NCBI GenBank assembly: GCA_018287875.1
Contig: JAGVVL010000001.1
Location: forward strand, 496,001-560,000
Direction of reading: 5' to 3'
Length of the DNA stretch: 64,000 nucleotides
Origin: Nigrospora sphaerica
Taxonomy: Eukaryota; Ascomycota; Sordariomycetes; Amphisphaeriales; Apiosporaceae
The notes under the pieces were generated by a model. It had not been told where the DNA came from, made no database searches, and saw nothing but the letters and a program-made list of their open reading frames with translations. A program made the position numbers and the translations under genes. Shown piece by piece: positions 44,136 to 55,530 of this stretch. Numbering within the stretch: the stretch's first letter is position 1; each line of letters starts with the position of its first letter.

Positions 44136-45443
44136 CTTGGGGGGTGGCGTCCTATGGAACCTCACCTCTGCTCGTTACACGACCTGGGTCCTATAGAATA
44201 TGTACACCCCTTAAAGAGCGACGCGATTACCTCCACCCAATAGTAATTAGACCGCTGCATGGTTACAACAGCTGTCATACATCCCACAGTGAGCCGGGTC
44301 CCTTTATCGGGGGGGTTGAAAACACAAGGGAAAAGATTGTCTAAAATTGAGTAGTTTTGCCATGCCACAAATTGATTGCCTCGGCCACCTGACTTTTATG
44401 TTGATGCCCCTTTAATCAAGAGCGTCCATTCGTTGCGATTACAATGGACCTCCTCCGACATGGTACGCAGCTAAGCTTCCCCCCTCTCCCCGGGCAATTG
44501 ATCCCAGCGATTCCTACGCCGATGCAAGACCGTCCCAAGTCCTCTTGCCGGGCGTTGAGCCGCTCGACCTCGTGCGTACCCGGCCCGCGCCCATGGCGGA
44601 CTCGGGGGCCTGAGAGGAGGGAACACTATGGAGAAGATGAATGGGCGCGATCCGGGACTTTGTAAGGGCATCGGGAACGTCCAACGCCTGGCTCTTCCCC
44701 CCACTCGTTCCTCCGCCAAGGACCCTGGGGCGTCGTCGACATGACACCCCGCGATAACGAGCACCCAATCAACCCGTGGCCGCCAAGCGCCCGTCTCGCC
44801 GATGACTGGCCGGCCGTCGATGCGCGTGCATCCTGGGGATTCCCACGTGAGGCAAGTTACACGGGGCCTGCAGAGCGACGAGGGCCCGTTCAACGAGGAC
44901 GCCGTATCGTGGATCCGCTTCCCCGAGGGCGCGCGCATCCACTGTTTCGTTTCCCGCCTTGGTGGCCCAGTGCGGATCCTCGTCGCGAGGCGCTCGGTTG
45001 TATTTGCCAGCGAATGGGCAAACGGGCGGCGTTCGGAATGGGCCACGCACACCCGTCAATCGGAATACCCACTTTCCCCGGCGCCTGTCGTTCGGAGTAG
45101 AGGGGGGCCGGTTCTGCGATTCCCCCTTCCATTCCGACGTCGTTCGCATACGGCCTCTCGAGCTTGGCTCCAGCGACCAACGAGTGGTGACAGGACGAAC
45201 GTCATGCCGTCTCACGCTATCACACCCCCCACACCTCAACCACCACCGAAGACTCCTATAAGTACCTACCAGCCGAAGCGTCGCGAACATCCTTTCGTCC
45301 CGCCTTGTTTCAACTCTCCCAAACCCCGCTACCCCGCCGCCGCCGCCACTCACCTCGGATTCCCCATTCCCCTCCCCCGTTGAACCGACCCCCGCCCGCG
45401 GCAAGACCCCCCCCCAAAACCGCCAGGCCAGATCCATCCCACC
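44136..45443. other. intergenic region, about 1.3 kb
   Basis: Between two plus-strand genes. No supportable gene. A TATAAG element at 45257-45262 and a pyrimidine-rich, C-rich leader (45300-45440) precede the acetyltransferase start. Confidence 0.5.
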
Positions 45444-46393
45444 ATGGCGGCGGAGACCCCGGCCTGGGAGACGCCGGCGGCGACGGCCGACGACGTCCCC
45501 GGCCTCGTCGCCGTGTTCCGCAACAGTTTCGGCCTGCCGCACATCGAGGCCGTCATCCCGGCGACGGAAAAGGGCAACGCCTGGCTCGCGCGCGACTTCG
45601 CCGCCGCCGCCGCCGGCCCGCCGCCCGGCGCCCCGCCGCCGCCCGTCGAGACGGTGCTGCGCGTGGTGCGCGGTGCCGACGGTGCGTTTTCTTCCCTTCC
45701 TTCTTTTCCCCCTCGACCCCCCTCCTTCTCTTTTTCCGCCTTGGGTTCTCCTCCGCGGCGGACCGGGGGAAGGCGGCGGGGGCGAGCAAACGGGACGACC
45801 TCGGGCGCTGACGTGGAAAAAATTGCCAAGGCACCCCGCTCGGTTATGCCGTCTACCGCATCATGGCGGCCAACGCGGGCGCCGAGGCGCGCGGCTGGCG
45901 CGGCCGTTGGGCCAGCATCGACGGCGACACGGACGTGAGCCCCGAGGGCATGGAGAGCTTCTTCGGGTCGCAGGACCGGGCCCGCGAGTACCTGATGGGC
46001 GACCGGCCGTATCTCTGTAAGGAAACCCCCCCTCCCTCCCAAAATCTCTTTCTTTTCGCTTCTCCGTCGTGGGGGGAAAAAGAGGAGCGAGGACTGTCCC
46101 CTGCTATGCATCACACCCGCACATTTCACTGACTCTGATCCCGCGCCCCCCAAAAAGTTCTCGACTCCCTCGGGACGCTCGACTCGCACCGCAAGCAGGG
46201 CATCGGCTCGGCCCTGGTGCGCTGGGGCAACGCCTACGCCGACGAGCGCGGGCTTGAGTGCTACCTGCAGGCGAGCCCGCTGGGCTTCAGTGTCTACGAG
46301 AAGCTGGGCTACCGCCAGCGCGACGTGTCGGCCGTCGTGAGCACTGTGCGGTGGGTGGCCATGGTGCGCCCGGCGGCGGGGGCGGCCGAGTAG
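45444..46393 (+). CDS. GNAT-family N-acetyltransferase
   Basis: Three exons, 45444-45681, 45831-46016 and 46158-46393, encode 219 residues. The acetyl-CoA-binding motif A is seen as LDSHRKQGIGSALVRWGNAYADERG (R/Q-x-x-G-x-G/A), followed by the motif B pattern LECYLQASPLGFSVYEKLGYRQRD, typical of fungal GNAT proteins that act on small molecules or proteins. The N-terminus (DVPGLVAVFRNSFG) is the usual first strand and helix. A Pro/Ala/Gly insertion (AAAAAGPPPGAPPPPVE) is encoded by a GCC-rich, repeat-like stretch. Both introns are rich in C and T. Substrate cannot be inferred. It is convergent with the hydrolase gene, whose stop codon lies 200 bp away. Confidence 0.88.
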
Positions 46394-46593
46394 AAGCGGA
46401 ATGCCGGGGGGCGCCGGGCCGTTTACTGGCTGCTTTCTAGCTGGCATCATGATGGGCAAGAAAGGCGAAGAGTGAATAGGTCTAATAAGAGGACACACGC
46501 TATGCTATGAGAGAAAATAGCCACCTGGACGCCGGTCTAGTCTATCCCATCCGTCTATATCGTCACAAAAGCCGCCTTCCGATTGCCCCCCCG

Positions 46594-47409
46594 TCACACA
46601 AACATGCCCGTTTCACGCGCAACGTCTAGTATCTCGTCGACGAGAGGGTTCACGTCGGTGCCTTTGAGCGGAACCCGATGGGCGCCGTTCCACTCGAAGA
46701 CGCGGGCGCTGTCCTTGCTGCAGTAGTGCTGGAGTAGGTCCCGGTGCAGGTCGAGGCCGGGGTCGAGCACGCCGTGGACGTGGATGGTGGGCAGGTTAAG
46801 GACGTGGTTGTCGCCCACGAGGTCCATGAGGTCGGGCTGGCCGCGTAGGCCGATTTGCCCCGGGTCGCTCAGCATCGTCGAGCAGCAGACGGCCGGGTCG
46901 AGGGCCACAATGGGCGCGCGTCCCGCCATGAGCACGGCGAACCGCCATTCGGACCCCTGACGCGCTGTACCCAGCACCTCGGCCCGCTTCTGTTGCCGGT
47001 ACAGCATGCTGACCGCCAGCTTGGCCCCCTGGCTGAAGCCGAGCAGGCCGACCCACGGCCCCGTCGCCCCGGACTGCGTATCGGCGTCCATGGCCTTCTG
47101 CAGTGATGCGTCAATATCCCGTATCGCCTTCTGGTCGCTGACCTCGGCATGCTCCGGCAGCCAGCGCAGCCAGCGCTTAAAGGGGCCGTAGTCGGCGTAG
47201 ACCGAGACCACGTCGGGTCCCGGCATGGAGTCATAGGGCGCCTCGGCGTAGGCGAGACGGAAGTGCGGCTCGAGGACGCGCGAGAGCTGGCGACATTGGG
47301 CTTTGAAGATGCGGGCGTTGGTGCCGCCGCCGTGCAGACAGAGTATGCGTGGGAGGTGGAGGGTCTGCTTGTGGTACCTCTCGTCCTGTTGTTGCTGAGT
47401 AGTGGTCAT
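46594..47409 (-). CDS. FSH1-type serine hydrolase
   Basis: Single exon, 271 residues from ATG 47409. An upstream in-frame extension begins at a TTG and is not used. The alpha/beta-hydrolase pattern of the FSH1 family is complete: RILCLHGGGTNARIF at the first strand, nucleophile Ser126 in LLGFSQGAKLA, Asp216 in VHGVLDPGLDLH and His244 in WNGAHRVP. The family includes yeast Fsh1-3 and the thioesterase-like hydrolases of polyketide clusters (LovG type). No polyketide synthase is nearby, so a stand-alone role is more likely. No signal peptide; probably cytosolic. A 22-bp tandem duplication lies in its leader at 47440-47483. Confidence 0.92.
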   Translation of the reverse strand: MTTTQQQQDERYHKQTLHLPRILCLHGGGTNARIFKAQCRQLSRVLEPHFRLAYAEAPYDSMPGPDVVSVYADYGPFKRWLRWLPEHAEVSDQKAIRDIDASLQKAMDADTQSGATGPWVGLLGFSQGAKLAVSMLYRQQKRAEVLGTARQGSEWRFAVLMAGRAPIVALDPAVCCSTMLSDPGQIGLRGQPDLMDLVGDNHVLNLPTIHVHGVLDPGLDLHRDLLQHYCSKDSARVFEWNGAHRVPLKGTDVNPLVDEILDVARETGMFV

Positions 47410-47439
47410 CTTGGGGGCCGGAGACGGAGTGCTGCTAGC

Positions 47440-47483
47440 CGTGCTATCAATGTCGAACAGTCGTGCTATCAATGTCGAACAGC
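47440..47483. repeat. 22-bp tandem duplication upstream of the FSH1-type gene
   Basis: Two copies, 47440-47461 and 47462-47483, identical except for the last base. It lies 31-74 bp upstream of the ATG on the minus strand. Confidence 0.9.
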
Positions 47484-50471
47484 CGTCGTCGCAATACCAA
47501 GGGAGTCAACGCAGGTGCAACAAGGGTTGAAACGAGACGGAGAGCAGCAGGCGCTTGGGATGTGATGGTTCACAATTCAAATCCCCGGCGGAACCGAGCG
47601 ACCATATAGGAGAAAGTGGCCCCGCGGTAGTAAGCACATGAAAACCGAAAAGAAAAGCCGGCAAAAAAGAAACAAAGACAGTTTTCAGCTCATGTCTCAA
47701 GCATGGCATGCAAGGGGCAAATCCTATGCGGGAGGACCAAGGCCAATCATGATGGTGCGGTGCTGAGTTTCATCGGACTTCACCACTTCGGATGTCGGCG
47801 GCGGTTGGAGACATACAGCATGGCGAGTGCCAACTGGCCTGGGGGGGGGGGCTCGGCGATAGGCGTCGGAAACTGCGGGCTACGAGGCTCCCTCGAGCGA
47901 GGTGCAGATGAATGATGGTTCCCATCCGGTGTCTGCAACCATAACCCCCTGCCTCGAAGTTTGGTCGACGGGATCAAGAAACGCAGACGGTTCTGACTGA
48001 GGCCAGGAATGCTGAGTCGGCCGCAGGCTCAGGCTCGAGCGCACGGCTGTTTGGGCGTGGCGGACGGGCGGGCGGGCAGGCAAACAGACAGACTGGCAGG
48101 CAGACAGGCCGGGAAGCGTGAAGAAGGATTGAGCCGCCCGTCAATCAGTCAGCGCCGTAGGCGTGGGAGGCGTCTGTGGGTGGTGGCGGGACCCTCATCC
48201 TGCCTCAACGGTTTCCCGGCCACGCGATGGGATCGGGACCGGCAGGCCTGGCCCAGTGCAAAGCAAGGAGAAGGAGCGGATGCCGCGGTGCCGGGGCCAC
48301 GATCCTCTGGCGCGATGTTCCCATCTCGTACCCGGCGAGACTACTCATCCACGGCGTCGGCCAGCCATGGTTGAGACGTGTTCCTCCCTCTACGGTGGGA
48401 GAGACCGGACTCTCCGGACGTCGAGTTTCGGACTCCGGACGCAAGATGATTTTTCAGCTCGTGCCGGCCGATGCCATGCCCGATGCCCCCATGTCGCACG
48501 CTGCGGCCACGGCTGTCTCTCCCGGGAGCGACTGCATTATCAAGTCGATGACGCCTCGATCGGCAATGCCATGAACTGTGCGATGATGTGGTGTGCAACT
48601 GCTGTGCGGTTTTTCTGGGTCCGCCGTCACAGTAACTTTATTCAGATGTCGCAGCGTTGTGGTTCCCAGCTCACCGAGGGGTCCGTAGCCCGCCCGCATG
48701 GGCTCGCTACTCGCTGCGCCTAAGACGTCGCCTACATGAACCATTGGACCACGATACGGCGTACATGCTGGTTTATGCTTCCTTCTCTCGGATGTTCTCC
48801 GCAGCGACGGTAGTGGGACGAGATTGACATGCGGAAAGACAACCATCGGTCCGGCAGCCCTTGCTGCATGGGATATACATGTTTGGATCAGGCCATGGAA
48901 TGAATGGGGGAATTAGGTAGCGAGCGATGGGATGGACGAGATGGTAGGCGGGCTGTTCACCCGTTGTACTACGTACATCCATCCCATCGTATTTCCTGGC
49001 GCCTGCCCACCTAAAGGACAGCCCCACCACTTCCCTCTCCCGCTCCTTCCTGTCGCTAGGTACGTAGGGAGCCCGCGCCTTCTGCGCACCCAATATCTAC
49101 TCCCTACTCTTCACGTACAACTATTTTCAACGTTCACGGGCATCTACTACTTGCCCTTATCCACTCTCAACTCGGACCGGGGTGGATTATCCTCCCAATA
49201 GGCCTCTTCTCCATCGTACAAAATAGATGCCCGGCGGTGATGCTACGCTTCTTCTGTTTAGCCTATCCCCGATGTCGTTTTGAGTGACGGGTTCTCGTAT
49301 CACGTCCAAGGCACGTCCTATTGCTGTTACCCGGCAATACCCAAAAGCGCTCCAGCTTACAGCAAAACGATGCGGCCACGGGTGGTAAACGACTCATTAT
49401 ACGCCCCGATCCACGTGCTTCGGCTTCACCATAGTGGCGATCACTCGACACATAGGACCACTGGCTATGCAAGGCTAGCAAATGGCTCACCGGGGTGTAT
49501 TTCCAACCGCTGCATCCCAATCCTACCCAATTCGACGATACTGCACGCCCTGGCGTTGGTGCCGAGGCACTTTCACCTGTGGCAGGCACATGCGTCTTCA
49601 GTCTGATCAGACATTTGCACCTGTGCAATGGCCGCTAATCGCAATGGGAAAATTTACCAACTGACCCCAGCTTGTTGCCAGTTGGCGTGCTAGACTCCTC
49701 GCCCCTATTACACTGGTAACGTCGGGATGCAATCCAAGGCTCGTTCCCGTCGTATCTATGGGTTTTGCCGGTGAGCCTCACGCCACGCACGACGATGGCC
49801 CGCGTCGGGTCTTGTTGGACATGAGGGGTTGTGCTCAAGTGGCTCTGTCGATACATCCTCATCTTGGACTCTGTTTGTCCTCATTATGTTCACTGAGTCT
49901 TAGTTTGCGGTCAACCGCTTATATGCTGGTACTCCCAAATTCCGACTCCCGTCCAGCCCGGCTTGGCGACGTGAGGAGATTGGGGGCTGGATACTAACGC
50001 AGATGTCGCTCTGTGTGTTCCTCTGCAACAGCGCGTCTTGCCTTGCCGACGCCTCTGATTGTCTGCCTTGTTATGCTGTCCATGAATCCGAGCTGTTCGA
50101 GGGGGAAAAGTCATGGTCACTCCGACGCCATATCACCAAACGACGCTGGCGTGACGGGAATTATTGCGGCCTGGCGCGATGTGCTGCGTTGCGCATCGTG
50201 CGATGGTAGGCCTCCTGCATACAGAGATGTAGCCTCGGAACGCTCACCTGCCGTGTGGCACAGGTCTATTGGCCTATGCAGCGACTGTCACACAACCGAC
50301 TGCATTCTGCGCAGGATTTGAGGTTCCGTGAACAGGTATCATAAGGCAGCAAGATCCCCGCTTAGTTGGTATCTGACAAGTTTCCCAAGGCGTTTCTTCC
50401 CATCGGCAATTTGCTTGCCTCTTCATCCATCACCGACTAGCACACGCTTACGAATACCTCAGTCGTTTAAA
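47484..50471. other. gene-poor region, about 3 kb
   Basis: No supportable gene. A GGCAGGCAGACAGG-type simple-sequence tract occurs at 48060-48115 and a G run at 47844-47853. Short frames on both strands have no family features. Confidence 0.5.
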
Positions 50472-51026
50472 ATGCCACGCTGCGACCCCTGCAACCGTTC
50501 TTTCCGCAGCGACGAGGCTCTGCAACAGCATGTGAGAGATTCGCCTGCTCACGGTCCCAATAACGGCGCGCGCGCGCCTGTCCAACCGCCGACGACCTTT
50601 ACCTTCCCGCGGTTGCACCAAGCCGTCCTTGGCGAAGCGCCCGAGCTCTCACCTGCGCCCAAGTTCGCCCAAAAGCCTACTGAACAGCACAAGAAATATA
50701 CAACTTCCGTCATGGCGAGCTTCTCCTGCAAGGCCCACGGCCCGACACTGTCGACCTGGAGCAGCAAGAAGGTCACCATCGTGATCAGGCTCCATCAAGG
50801 CAACCGTTACAGCGCCGTCGTATATAACCAACGTTGCAAGAGATGCGAGAGACTCGGCGTCATGAAACTCGACGAAACCTCCTACGTCGAGCGCGTTGCT
50901 TACCGACTGAAGGTGTGGGCGGGTATCCCAATGGGGGTGCTCAACTACCCCAAGAAAATAACACCACCGCATCTCAGTGACCTCTGCGAAGGCTGCAAGG
51001 CCGGGGTCTGCGAGGCCGGCGCGTGA
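50472..51026 (+). CDS. Zinc-finger protein with N-terminal C2H2 and 3CxxC-type zinc-binding domain
   Basis: Single exon, 184 residues. Residues 4-27 form a C2H2 finger (CDPCNRSFRSDEALQQHVRDSPAH: Cys4, Cys7, His20, His27). From about residue 80, FSCKAHGPTLSTW, then VVYNQRCKRCERLG and DLCEGCKAGVC resemble the zf-3CxxC domain, a zinc-binding module found in fungal proteins and in receptor-transporting proteins. The intervening strand pattern (WSSKKVTIVIRL) fits that domain. The ATG used directly precedes the first finger. DNA or RNA binding by the C2H2 finger is possible but unproven, and proteins combining the two are uncharacterised as far as I know. Surrounded by gene-poor DNA. Confidence 0.85.
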   Translation: MPRCDPCNRSFRSDEALQQHVRDSPAHGPNNGARAPVQPPTTFTFPRLHQAVLGEAPELSPAPKFAQKPTEQHKKYTTSVMASFSCKAHGPTLSTWSSKKVTIVIRLHQGNRYSAVVYNQRCKRCERLGVMKLDETSYVERVAYRLKVWAGIPMGVLNYPKKITPPHLSDLCEGCKAGVCEAGA

Positions 51027-51774
51027 GAAGGTTACGAGGATTCTGAGGCTGGGACTTGACGGGGTTGAAGACAAATTGTATTTCGTGGTAGCTTCACCTG
51101 CGTCAGAATACCGTGTAGGAACACAAGTTGTAGACTTTGGAACAGCAGATGCCCATCTGCTCGACACGCACCCGTGCGTCGTGCTCGTCGCGCAGGGGCG
51201 GCACCGGCCAGTCTCAAAGATGACCTGCTGCACCGCCATTAACTGCGGCTTGAGACAGGCACGGAATCAAGCTGTGTAGTGTTCCCTCTTGTAGCTAGGG
51301 CCGCCAAGCATCCTGCGTCTCGAGATCCTCTGTCAGCGAAGACCATTGAAGCACTCGGGCCCCATATCGCGTGGATGGCAGGTTGTTTCGAGTTTACAGA
51401 CGGTTTATTCGGTCGCTTTATTGGTCCGCCCCGGGTGTGAAACTTTTGCGAGCACCGTCCTCTCTGGTACCACGCCGGATACGGTACGACACATAGCCTC
51501 AACCATCGTGCTGTTTCCTCGAGAGTATGAAGAAGGAAGTTCCACAGCGTCTTCTCCATGACATGACCGAGGATCGTACCACTAGACAACCAATATCACT
51601 ATGGGCGACGAGGCCAGGATGGACAAAGCTGCCTATCCATCACGGCAGCCACGCCAAAGACTCTCTGGCGCTTCCCGGTAACTGTGTCGTGAAGAGGGTC
51701 ACGTCGCCACATCTTGCGTGATGTTACTAGGATGCAAAAAGGATATCCCACGCCAGGTACAAAAAGAGAAGAGA
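51027..51774. other. intergenic region before the tRNA pair
   Basis: About 750 bp with only short frames of no recognisable character. The first part should be the 3' untranslated region of the zinc-finger gene. Confidence 0.5.
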
Positions 51775-51858
51775 AGGTCCGCCTGGGGGTCGAACCCAGA
51801 ATCTCCTGATGAATCTACGAGATCGTAGTCAGACGCCTTGCCATTGGGCCAACGGACC
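51775..51858 (-). tRNA. tRNA-Arg (anticodon ACG) with 12-nt intron
   Basis: The minus strand folds as a tRNA. The acceptor stem GGTCCGT pairs with GCGGACC (one G-U), the D stem is GCC/GGC, and the T arm is CTGGG-TTCGACC-CCCAG. The anticodon stem TCTGA/TCAGG encloses CTACGA-A once a 12-nt intron (TCTCGTAGATTC) is removed at the canonical place 3' of base 37. Anticodon ACG reads CGU, and CGC/CGA after deamination. Mature length 72 without CCA. Confidence 0.93.
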
Positions 51859-51877
51859 TGTGAAGAGATGAAGATGG

Positions 51878-51956
51878 AGGTCCGCCTGGGGGTCGAACCC
51901 AGAATCTCCTGATAGCTGAATCGTAGTCAGACGCCTTGCCATTGGGCCAACGGACC
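51878..51956 (-). tRNA. tRNA-Arg (anticodon ACG) with 7-nt intron
   Basis: Second copy in tandem, only 19 bp from the first. The mature sequence is identical, including all stems and the ACG anticodon. The intron at the same position is 7 nt (TTCAGCT) and unlike that of the first copy. Confidence 0.93.
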
Positions 51957-54386
51957 TATTGAATAAGCTGTAGATGCTCATCCTGCGAATGTTGAAAGTC
52001 GGTTTCTTATTGCAAGTTAAAAAGAAACAGAGGAAAAGCTGGGTTGGTTTCCTTTTTTTCCCGTTGTCTAGTCGTGGATCGTGACAAGAAGCCGGGTGGG
52101 GTGTACCGGTGAGCTGGCGAAGAAAGTCGGGTTGGATCCTTAGCATGCTGTTGTGATGACGACGAATTCGGGTTGGGAACTTGTGGAGATGGTTGCAAAA
52201 GTGCCGCTTCGATAAGTCGACCAAGGGTTGGTTTACAGAAAGATAGGCGACGGGAGCGAGAGAGACTGACTCAAGCGTATGGATAGCCACTTTAAGTTCT
52301 TTAGGTAAGTAAAGGAAGTAGGTGAATACCTTGGCACGGCCGTCGTTTGGAGTTCGCAATGCCCTCAGACATCATTGCCTCGGGGCAGGGCGTACTGGAG
52401 CAGCTCTGAGTCCCGCAGTAGCCGGTCATGAGAATCACTTCGAGACAGACGCCGACTTTGATCCTCTAGTCCGCCGTCTCAAGCTTGACCACCCTCACGA
52501 CGGCATCACAACGACGTAGCCTTCAAACTGCGGGTGCGGCAGTCTCCGAGCTTTGGGGCGGCCTGAAGCCAAAGTCGTGCTTTTCGTGAGGCAATATGGT
52601 CCGCCAGCTGGTTACGCCAAAGTTCATGCCCATGAAAGCGTTAATGGCGCTGGCCAAGAAGCGAGGATCGTGGAGACCTGACCCCGGTTCCACCGTTTCC
52701 AACGTGGCTTGAGGCGTAACGGCCTTGTGGAATCCCGAATGCTCGCGGCCAGCTTGGAAGATTGCCATGACTAAAATGCCCTGTATGGGTACGGCGCGAT
52801 GTGTTAGTATCACAATCGAGTTGCCAAGGTATTCCCCGTCCAATTTCGGCTGCTGCGTGTTTTGCGTGCTCATTCCGTGGCCATCATAGTTGTCTCCGAA
52901 AGTGAAGGGTTCGGAATGGGTTGTTTTGGCGAGAGTGACTGCTTTCCACAGCAGTCCCACGATGGCATGGATGGCAAGTGGCATCCAGCTGCCACTGACG
53001 ACGGGAGACGATTAGGCTTTCAGCTTTACCGCGTTGCTCAGAGGAAAGTGCCATATTCGTATTTTGAGAGCGGGCAGCTAGAAATCGGCCAGCGACGTCG
53101 GTGGCGTGCCTAAGTCCTTCAAAATGACTCCCGGCTTCACGGCGCGCGCGCGCATGCTTGCTGCCGTGCCATCTGCCTAGGTGGTCAAGGAGCCGTTGCA
53201 GCCATCACCGTCGGCGCAGCTGTGGTGGATAGCCGGGGCTAGTAATGGGCCCTCGGGATGAATACCAGCTGGAATGTAGACCTGGCGGTGCCCGTTGCCG
53301 AAAAGTCGCCCAGAGGAGGGACTGGTGTTTGGTGGTGATGGATGGTGGGAATCAAGTAGTTGGACAGGGAAGTCCCGGTCGTTCAAGTACTAGAAAGAGG
53401 GAAGACCGCCCGGCTCATCTCAGACCTCCTTGATAACCGATGTGATGCTTGCTTCTCTGTCCTTGGTAACCAAAGCGTACGGCGGGTTTCGTCATTGTTC
53501 CGTGTGCCGGCCAGCATGGGGGGTTGGCCGAGAGCGTATTCAAGACTATTCGTAAAGCTGTTGGCAACCTCGTCTTCGTCCGCGGCTGGCGGTGGCCCGA
53601 ACCCTTCAGCAATCTGCGTGTAGCGCTTGGGAAGTTAATGGTCCGTTTTTGAGAGTTAAAATCGTTCATTCTGCGGCAATTCCCCCCCCAGCGCTTGCGG
53701 CCGGATCTGGACCTCGAGAGGCGTCATGGGATTCGATTGCGCCATAGGTCTGTGAAGAATGCTTGCTGATGCTGTATCGGCTCGTTGATTAGCCGCGATT
53801 ATACCGTCTCTGTGTGGTAGGTTCGACGATATCTCACACCTCCATGCGTCACCATTCCACTGAAAGCATTGCCCCCTCTTCTCGTCTGGCTGAACGTGTT
53901 GGGCAGAATTGCAGCAATCCAATGCGCGGGGCAAGAATGCCCTTGGGATACAGGCTGGGAGGGGTCCAGCCCACACAGTCTTTCCCCACGTATGGCAATC
54001 TCGACACGTTTACAGTTTCGACTGGTATACCCCATCGTTATCCGCAAACCGTGGGGTCGCGCTTGCCTCTTTGGTTCGTTGCCTTGACACGATGGCAATA
54101 GCGTCGTAGCCGAGGACTGTCACCAAAGGAAATGGTAGGTAGGGCAGCAGGAACGCGACCTTCTTCAAACGACTTTGGAATGCTGTAGTAGTTCGTGCAG
54201 CCACCCGCCTCTGATCTACAGTTCCTGCTATGGGCCGAGATATTATCCGGCTGCAGCTTACATGCTATGGATTCCAGTCAATAGTAGATAACCTCCTTTC
54301 GCATCCGTGCTTCGACACTTTCTCTCCAAGTGCAACCGTTCCCAATCATTCACCTCCCCCAGCCAAGTGCGAAGTTCGGCATTGCA
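51957..54386. other. gene-poor region, about 2.4 kb
   Basis: No gene accepted. A minus-strand frame of 153 codons at 52523-52984 has a fairly protein-like make-up but no features or homologue I can name. A CG alternation (CGGCGCGCGCGCGC) is at 53140-53153. Confidence 0.45.
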
Positions 54387-55530
54387 ATGGCGAGCTTGCC
54401 GCCATCATCTCTTTGTGGCCGGTGCAGAGTGCTCGAGTACGACGACTTCTCATTTGACTGGAAGGCGGGCACAGAAGACGACGGGTTTTACTTAGACTAC
54501 CCCCTATGGAACACCTCTTTCGACCTGGAATATTGCCTTGAAGATTATTTGCCCGATCTGCCGGTTCTTCGCACCTCTTCTCGTCAAGGCTGCAACTTCT
54601 GCAGCCTGCTGCTGACCGTATTCACGGAACAAGACTTTCGCATCTGGAACACCCTGAGGGCCACAATCTCTTATAAACGATTGTTGGCGGACGGGTGCTA
54701 GGTCTTGGAAATTTTGCGTGGCTACAGTCTATCTGTGAAGATCTGGACAGGGAAACAAACAACTCCCGAGAGACCTCATTCCAACCAGACACATTGACGT
54801 GAGAGCTACAGCCACCAGCGACTGCAGGCTTGTCGTCAAAAACCGAAACCCCCGCTTGACCGACACCCGACACATTGCTCTGAGCTACTGTTGGGGCAAC
54901 GAAGTAGAGAGCAAGGCGCAACTCACGACCCAACAAGAAACCCTCGAAGAAAGACGGCGTGGCTTTATGCTAGCAGAAGCTTCGCTCGTTCTATGCGATG
55001 CTGTGGAAGTGGCTAGAGCCTTAGGCATCCGGTAGCTGTGGGTTGACTCGGTCTGCATTGTCCAAGGTGAACAGCTCGACTGGGAAAAGGAAGCTGCAAG
55101 CGTGAGTCTCATCTATCGCCATGCATGGCTCACGGTCTGTGCGACGAACTCGGAGTCTTGCCTTGACCCTTTTCTCAAAAGGTCTCCGCTGCAGCATTCA
55201 ATATCTATCTCTTTCAGGTCCAGGCTCCTTGCTGGTGTCGACGGGACGTATTGGGTTCGGTGGCACACAATGGTTCCGAGGAATTTGGGAGGAGGACAGT
55301 GAGGCATGTCCTGACGGCGAGGACGAGGAGAACGGGACGTGTATTGAGGAGGGGGACACTGGTACGGACAGCGAAGGCTTCATCGCCTGGCCCAGAGCGG
55401 CATATGGAATTGTGGCGCATCCGGCGAAGAGGCAAGAGGGCAAATACCTTCGAATCGGCGTATGGAGTTCTCCGGATAGGCTGGGCTATTTCCGGGGGCA
55501 GGAGCCCAAGACAGTGGGAATTTTTTAAGA
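54387..55530 (+). pseudogene. HET-domain (heterokaryon incompatibility) pseudogene
   Basis: The start MASLPPSSLCGRCRVLEYDDF with the following SSRQGCNFCSLLL is the usual N-terminal part of HET-domain proteins. After frame changes between 54700 and 54800 comes the HET core: RHIALSYCWGNE (first block), then ARALGIR, an in-frame TAG at 55033-55035, LWVDSVCIVQGEQLDWEKEAASVSLIYRHAWLTVCATNSESC (the second and third blocks). In intact proteins the stop position is normally Tyr (IRYLWVD). So the gene has at least one nonsense change and one or more frameshifts. After 55190 no HET feature is seen and the frame changes again. HET proteins trigger cell death on fusion of unlike strains; this copy should be inactive. 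Confidence 0.8.

Noticed and set aside
45350..46498. A 382-codon minus-strand frame opposite the acetyltransferase
   Set aside because: It runs through exons and introns of the GNAT gene alike and is Arg/Pro/Gly-rich.
47410..47472. A 21-codon N-terminal extension of the FSH1-type hydrolase
   Set aside because: It begins with TTG and includes the 22-bp duplication; ATG 47409 is the natural start.
48060..48115. A possible CRISPR-like or satellite array in the GGCAGGCAGACAGG tract
   Set aside because: It is a simple-sequence tract with no regular repeat-spacer structure, and the organism is a eukaryote.
52523..52984. A 153-codon minus-strand frame, fairly protein-like
   Set aside because: No recognisable features and no second evidence; mentioned only within the intergenic entry.
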